NCBI RefSeq assembly: GCF_027579695.1
Contig: NC_083590.1
Coordinates: 16,726,656 to 16,790,655, forward strand
Direction: 5' to 3'
DNA: 64,000 nucleotides
From: Neoarius graeffei
Taxonomy: Eukaryota > Chordata > Actinopteri > Siluriformes > Ariidae
Positions within the stretch are counted from its first letter, which is position 1; each line of letters begins with the position of its first letter. The translations under genes were made by a program, and so were the position numbers. This document shows positions 59,848-64,000 of this stretch, one piece after another. Under the pieces are notes generated by a model. That model was not told where the DNA came from and made no database searches. It worked only from the letters and a program-made list of their open reading frames with translations.

Positions 59848-60225
59848 GAAGAGGAGAAGTCGTCGTCTTTATTTGTCACATGCACACTTCAAGCACAGTG
59901 AAATTCATCCTCTGCATTTAACCATCTGAAACAGTGAACACGCACACACACCCAGAGCAGTGGGCAGCCATACTACAGCGCCTGGGGAGCAGTCAGGGGT
60001 GAGGTACCTTGCTCAAGGGCATTTCAGCCCAAGGCCACTCCACGTTAACCAAACTGCATGTCTTTGAACTGTGGGGGAAACCGGAGCACCCGGAGGAAAC
60101 CCACACAGACACGGGGAGAACATGCAAACTCCACACAGAAAGGCCCCCACCGGCCACTGGGCTCGAACCCAGAACCTTCTTGCTGCGAGGTGACAGTGCT
60201 AACCACTACATCACCGTGCCGGTGG
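59848..60225 (-). repeat. tRNA-headed SINE, second tail type, minus strand
   Basis: Reverse complement of the 54762 type: tRNA-like head at 60130-60225 with GGGTTCGAGCCCAGTGG, tail at 59850-60050. It lies in the NLR intron between 55968 and 60372. Confidence 0.9.
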
Positions 60226-60371
60226 TGTCAGAGGTAGAGCACAAAAAGCATATTAAACAGAAATATCACAATACATGATATGAGCAGCAGATTCGTCTCT
60301 CGCAGTGTTTTGTATTGTGATATTCGAGACAATGAAATTCTGTCTCATGCCTCCTCTATAATGTTGTACAG

Positions 60372-60488
60372 TAAACTCCAGATGAAGAGATCAGACTCAC
60401 CAGAACCCAGCTGTGTCTCCATGAAGAGTGATCGGTCTATGGATATTCCTTGGCATTTTAAACATGGAAACCCCTCATCTGTCCACAG
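60372..60488 (+). CDS. NLR-C N-terminal repeat exon 1
   Basis: Acceptor GTTGTACAG ends at 60371 and donor GTAACA starts at 60489. The exon is 117 nt, phase 2 on both sides, so it can be repeated or skipped without frame change. It reads SPEPSCVSMKSDRSMDIPWH, the signature of the N-terminal peptide repeats that precede FISNA-NACHT in fish NLR-C proteins. Proline/serine-rich, likely unstructured. Confidence 0.85.
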
Positions 60489-60818
60489 GTAACATCCCAT
60501 AATTCTCATAGTTAAAGTCATTGCAGAGAGAAAGACTGTGTTACACATTCCTTTATCCAGCCCAGATCATCATCAGCATTTTGATATTTATCACTTTGTG
60601 ATACTTTAATTAGGTCCGAATGCTGCTACAATACTTTCACTAAACATTTTAGAGTAATTAATATCAATAACTGCACAGTTCAGTGTTTCACAGCGTCACA
60701 TACAGGATAAGGCAGAAAGTGCATCTGGATGTGACACTAATTCAGAGTAATTGCTAACAACATAATTAAAATAACCAGTAATAATTAATAATAACCAGTG
60801 TAAATGGTGTATATAAAG

Positions 60819-61120
60819 CAGCCTTTCTCAACCGGGGTGCCATCTGGCTTCGTTAGGGGTGCCGTCAAAAAATTATATATTCTAACATTGAAATAAATAA
60901 AATGAATTAAAATTCCAAAAAACGATAGTCACACTAATGCAGATCATCGCCGCCTCATGCATCATCAAAATTTGTCTCACGGCCCCCTTTCCCATGTGAC
61001 AACGTCACTGCCGGGGTCAGCGTATGGTCCGCGTGACTGCGTGTATTTTATATGGGGGTGCCTTGAGAATTTGCAGACTTCTGAAGGGTGCCATGACTGA
61101 AAAAAAGTTGAGAAACGCTG
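60819..61120. mobile_element. hAT non-autonomous element with 8-bp target duplication
   Basis: Ends CAGCCTTTCTCAACC and GTTGAGAAACGCTG are inverted. ATATAAAG is perfect at 60811-60818 and 61121-61128. 302 bp, no ORF. It lies between the two duplicated NLR repeat exons. Confidence 0.9.
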
Positions 61121-61150
61121 ATATAAAGGACTGTCTATAATGTTGTACAG

Positions 61151-61267
61151 TAAACTCCAGCTGAAGAGATCAGACTCACCAGAACCCAGCTGTGTCTCCA
61201 TGAAGAGTGATCGGTCTATGGATATTCCTTGGCATTTTAAACATGGAAACCCTTCATCTGTCCACAG
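61151..61267 (+). CDS. NLR-C N-terminal repeat exon 2
   Basis: A 117-nt exon differing by only a few bases from 60372-60488 (KLQLKRSDS against KLQMKRSDS), with the same acceptor, donor and phase. The intron that follows shares about 185 bp with the intron after exon 1, ending where the gypsy inserts at 61453. It arose by tandem duplication; the next exon is outside the window. Confidence 0.85.
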
Positions 61268-61452
61268 GTAACATCCCATAATTCTCATGGTTAAAGTCAC
61301 TGTAGAGAGAAAGACCATGTTACACATTCCTTTATCCAGCCCAGATCATCATCAGCATTTTGATATTTATCAGTGTGTGATACTTTAATTAGGTCCTAAT
61401 GCTGCTACAATACTTTCACTAAACATTTTAGAGTAATTAATATCAATAACTG

Positions 61453-62364
61453 TGTTGCCTCCCTAACTGACAGGCTAGGGAAGTGCTGATTCTCCCTGTG
61501 GCGAGAATAGACACGACACACACGTTCTTCAGATGTTCACTTCGCAGGAAGAACTTTTATTCTCTTATTTGTATTTGATAACACTTAGTGACTTCATGAA
61601 GCATTTAAACAGGTCATTTACTTCATGGGATTCATTTGAATTGCTCCAAACTCATTTAACCATGTCACTATTACATAGTCACATAGAACTCATTAAGTCT
61701 TCAACACTGAATGTCAACCAAATACATGGAAACCGTCAGTCAGGGTCATACATGTCCCCATTACATTGTCAGAACCATTAGACACTGTTTAGATAAAGTA
61801 CTTTGAACTCAAGCAGCATCTTATTTCACAGACTCATTAACAAGTGAAGCATAAGCTTTCAGTGCATGTAATTGATACAACAGAAAGTTCGTCATAACTC
61901 AGGGTTAGTATAACATTGTATGGCATTACCTATTACAGCCACTGGCTAGCATAACTAGCATACTGTATGCCTCAATTCAGTCACATTGCATCAGCCTCGA
62001 ATACCTCCTCAATAACAAACTCAAAATACAAATTATACACTCAGGCCTGACAGTTACACATTGAACATGCAACAACTCACATAAATTCCCAGATTTAGGC
62101 TTGTTTACTGACCTGTGGCGAGAATAGACACGACACACACGTTCTTCAGATGTTCACTTCACAGGAAGAACTTTTATTCTCCCTCTTCGTGTGTTTAAAT
62201 ACTATTCCCTACCACTCAAGCGCTTTGCACCCCCTTGTGGAGAAGTTACAAATACTATTGTACTGACCCACAAGAATGTTAAACTAACACCATTAAATGT
62301 AAATGAAAGAAAATAAGGGGTGTCTTGTTTTTTGAATTATTATTATTATTTTAGCCCCCCTACA
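61453..62364 (-). repeat. 3' LTR of the second gypsy element
   Basis: Minus strand starts TGTAGGGGGGCTAAAA (62364) and ends AGGGAGGCAACA (61453), 912 bp. It has an internal duplication of a 70-bp block (62112-62181 and 61495-61564) with one difference. TG...CA termini are present. Confidence 0.7.
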
Positions 62365-62406
62365 CTCTCCCCTCCTTAAAAGAATGTCTCCTGACAGTTG
62401 CCTTTT

Positions 62407-63939
62407 TCAATGCACTAAAGTGAAGCAATTTGGGCAATAAAACTGTGGCTGAAAGAAGGGAGAGACGGGGACAATGTTTGGAGTAACTGCAAAAGGGTAA
62501 CTGGGTAAGAGAGAGTTCACAGTAGCACCCCAATGTGCGTATGATGGTTGTCCCAGAGTATCGTAAGTGAGCCTTTCAGTTGGTCGGCCCTGTCGCTGTG
62601 ATCTTCTCAACCCGACTTCATCTTCTATATTTGCATTCTCAGTGTCTCCCACTTGATTAGCCCTCTCCTCAGCCATCTCAGTACATTCTGGTACCTCCAA
62701 CCTATCCTGAATCACCTCAGGTTCTGGCGTGTCAGGTTCAAACTCATGGGCTGATACATTCAACTCCGGCTGCTCTTGAGGATTCAATTGTGGAATGGCA
62801 GGTACTTGGGACTGCGACCCTGCCAGCCTGTAGCAAGGGTTTCTGCTCCGGAGGTCGTAATTGTGGTAAGTGTACTCCTCCTCCTCATCTGAGCTTTCTG
62901 TAACTGGCATGCCAACATCCTTTTCGGGTTGTTTCTTTCTTTTCTGTTTTGTCAGTTCTGTTGTGGGCAGGTCTGCCTCAAGAGGCAGGTCATTTACTGG
63001 CAAGAGCATGTTTCGATGGAGTATGCGTGACGTCTTATTACCCTTCTCTGGCTGTACTTTGTATACTGGTCCATCTCCCATCCGTTCCACAACACGGTGC
63101 ACTACATCCTCCCAGTATGCACGCAATTTACCAGGGCCACCTCTCTCTGAGCAATTTTTCACTAGTACTCTGTCACCAGGTTGAATACACACTCCCCTCA
63201 CTTTTTTTTCATACTGGTTCTTCCCTTTGGTTGAAGACTTCCGACTGTTGTCAGCAGCAATTTGGTAAGCTGCTCGCATCCTGTCCGCCCACTTCTGTGC
63301 GAATGACTGGTGGCTGTGTGTCTCTGTGTCTCGTCTCGGACTAAAGAGTAGGTCAATTGGTAATCTGGGGTTTCTGCCATAGAGTAAGAAAAAAGGAGAG
63401 TATCCAGTGGCATCATGCCTTGTGCAGTTGTAGGCGTGCACAATGTGAGGTAGGTGGTCTTTCCATTCATTCTTCTTCTCTTCCTGCAGGGTGCGCAACA
63501 TTTGGAGCAGAGTGCGATTCAGCCTTTCCACTGGATTGCATTGTGGATGATAAGGAGTCGTGCGAGAATGGGAAATCCCGGCCAGCTGTTGTAGTCTTTC
63601 GAACAGCTTATTTTCAAACTCACGTCCTTGGTCATGATGAAGTTTTTCTGGGTAACCAAAACGAGGAATGAAGTCCTGAAATATCTTTTCAGCTGCTGTC
63701 TTGCCTGATTTGTTCCTCGTTGGGTATGCCTGCGCAAAGCGCGTGAAATGGTCAACCAGCACCAGGATATACTCATATCCTCCTTTACTTGGCTCCAGGT
63801 GTAAATAATCAATGGAGACCAACTCAAATGGTGCACTTGTGGTAATAGACCCCATTGGAGCTCTTTGTGGGACGCTGGGATGTTTTTGTTTAATGCAAGC
63901 ACATCTCTTTGTCACATAGTCCTCAATGTCTTGCTTCAT
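62407..63939 (-). CDS. Gypsy pol, integrase part
   Basis: A 510-aa open frame: integrase core with [25 protein letters not shown] and [15 protein letters not shown], then [15 protein letters not shown] and a serine/acidic tail. The zinc-binding N-terminus of integrase and the RT lie beyond the right edge. The family is Ty3/gypsy. No break is visible in the part seen. Confidence 0.88.
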   Translation of the reverse strand: MKQDIEDYVTKRCACIKQKHPSVPQRAPMGSITTSAPFELVSIDYLHLEPSKGGYEYILVLVDHFTRFAQAYPTRNKSGKTAAEKIFQDFIPRFGYPEKLHHDQGREFENKLFERLQQLAGISHSRTTPYHPQCNPVERLNRTLLQMLRTLQEEKKNEWKDHLPHIVHAYNCTRHDATGYSPFFLLYGRNPRLPIDLLFSPRRDTETHSHQSFAQKWADRMRAAYQIAADNSRKSSTKGKNQYEKKVRGVCIQPGDRVLVKNCSERGGPGKLRAYWEDVVHRVVERMGDGPVYKVQPEKGNKTSRILHRNMLLPVNDLPLEADLPTTELTKQKRKKQPEKDVGMPVTESSDEEEEYTYHNYDLRSRNPCYRLAGSQSQVPAIPQLNPQEQPELNVSAHEFEPDTPEPEVIQDRLEVPECTEMAEERANQVGDTENANIEDEVGLRRSQRQGRPTERLTYDTLGQPSYAHWGATVNSLLPSYPFAVTPNIVPVSPFFQPQFYCPNCFTLVH

Positions 63940-64000
63940 GTGGGGCCAAAAAAATCTTTCACGAGCCAGATGAATTACCTTTTCGGCACCTATATGTCCC

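Larger units (their letters stand above)
61453..64000 (-). mobile_element. Ty3/gypsy LTR retrotransposon, right part cut by window end
   Basis: A minus-strand element in the NLR intron. The LTR on its 3' side is 61453-62364, and the polyprotein is 62407-63939 and beyond. A purine tract (AAGGAGGGGAGAG on the minus strand, about 62368-62380) abuts the LTR. It belongs to a gypsy lineage different from the one at 18927. The other LTR is not in the window, so age and wholeness cannot be judged. Confidence 0.85.

Overview
The window looks like a piece of a teleost fish genome, probably an otophysan such as a catfish (inferred from the repeat families, not proven). It is dominated by nested transposons: Tc1/mariner, hAT and PIF/Harbinger DNA elements, several LINE clades (R4/Dong, L1, I/Nimb, L2-like), tRNA-headed SINEs and two Ty3/gypsy LTR elements. 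I found no bacterial gene, CRISPR array or rRNA gene. A 200-base assembly gap lies at 36591-36790.

Host coding sequence is sparse and, where recognisable, belongs mostly to the large fish NLR-C (NLRP12/NLRC3-like) immune receptor family. A 174-nt LRR exon at 12141-12314 with a possible terminal exon near 13204 is the 3' end of one such gene. At the right, a start exon (55827-55968) and two near-identical 117-nt repeat exons (60372-60488, 61151-61267), all in matching phase 2, open a second NLR gene on the + strand. Its NACHT exon should lie beyond the window, and a gypsy element sits in the next intron. A third spliced gene (36795-38006) has an N-terminal module resembling DUF4806-type proteins and ends at the edge of a hAT transposon.

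Layout: 1-2740 R4/Dong LINE; 3090-3560 CpG-rich promoter-like block with two NRF1 palindromes; 4231-4670 fold-back repeat; 4690-11298 L1-type LINE split by a Tc1 (5528-7137) and a Harbinger MITE (9982-10790); 12141-14049 NLR tail and a Tc1 remnant; 15340-15800 minisatellite; 16451-28010 a three-level nest (hAT containing a Nimb LINE containing a young gypsy); 28455-36170 many nested hAT and Tc1 derivatives; 36795-43357 the DUF4806-like exons and a coding hAT; 43358-46857 low-repeat DNA, possibly regulatory; 46858-49433 a MITE holding a fold-back Tc1; 49941-54470 hAT fragment, SINE, THAP-exon MITE and palindromic MITEs; 55827-64000 the start of the second NLR gene with repeats and the second gypsy in its introns.

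The most unusual signals are four. The LTR of the young gypsy carries one short block twice, once with a 188-nt GT-AG intervening segment and once without it. The second gypsy has a comparable block duplication in its LTR. One Tc1 has had its 5' end replaced by an inverted copy of its own 3' end. Two Harbinger-type MITEs each keep a promoter-like segment plus the first exon of a DNA-binding protein. Coordinates of repeat ends were read by eye; family names rest on remembered motifs, not on a database search.
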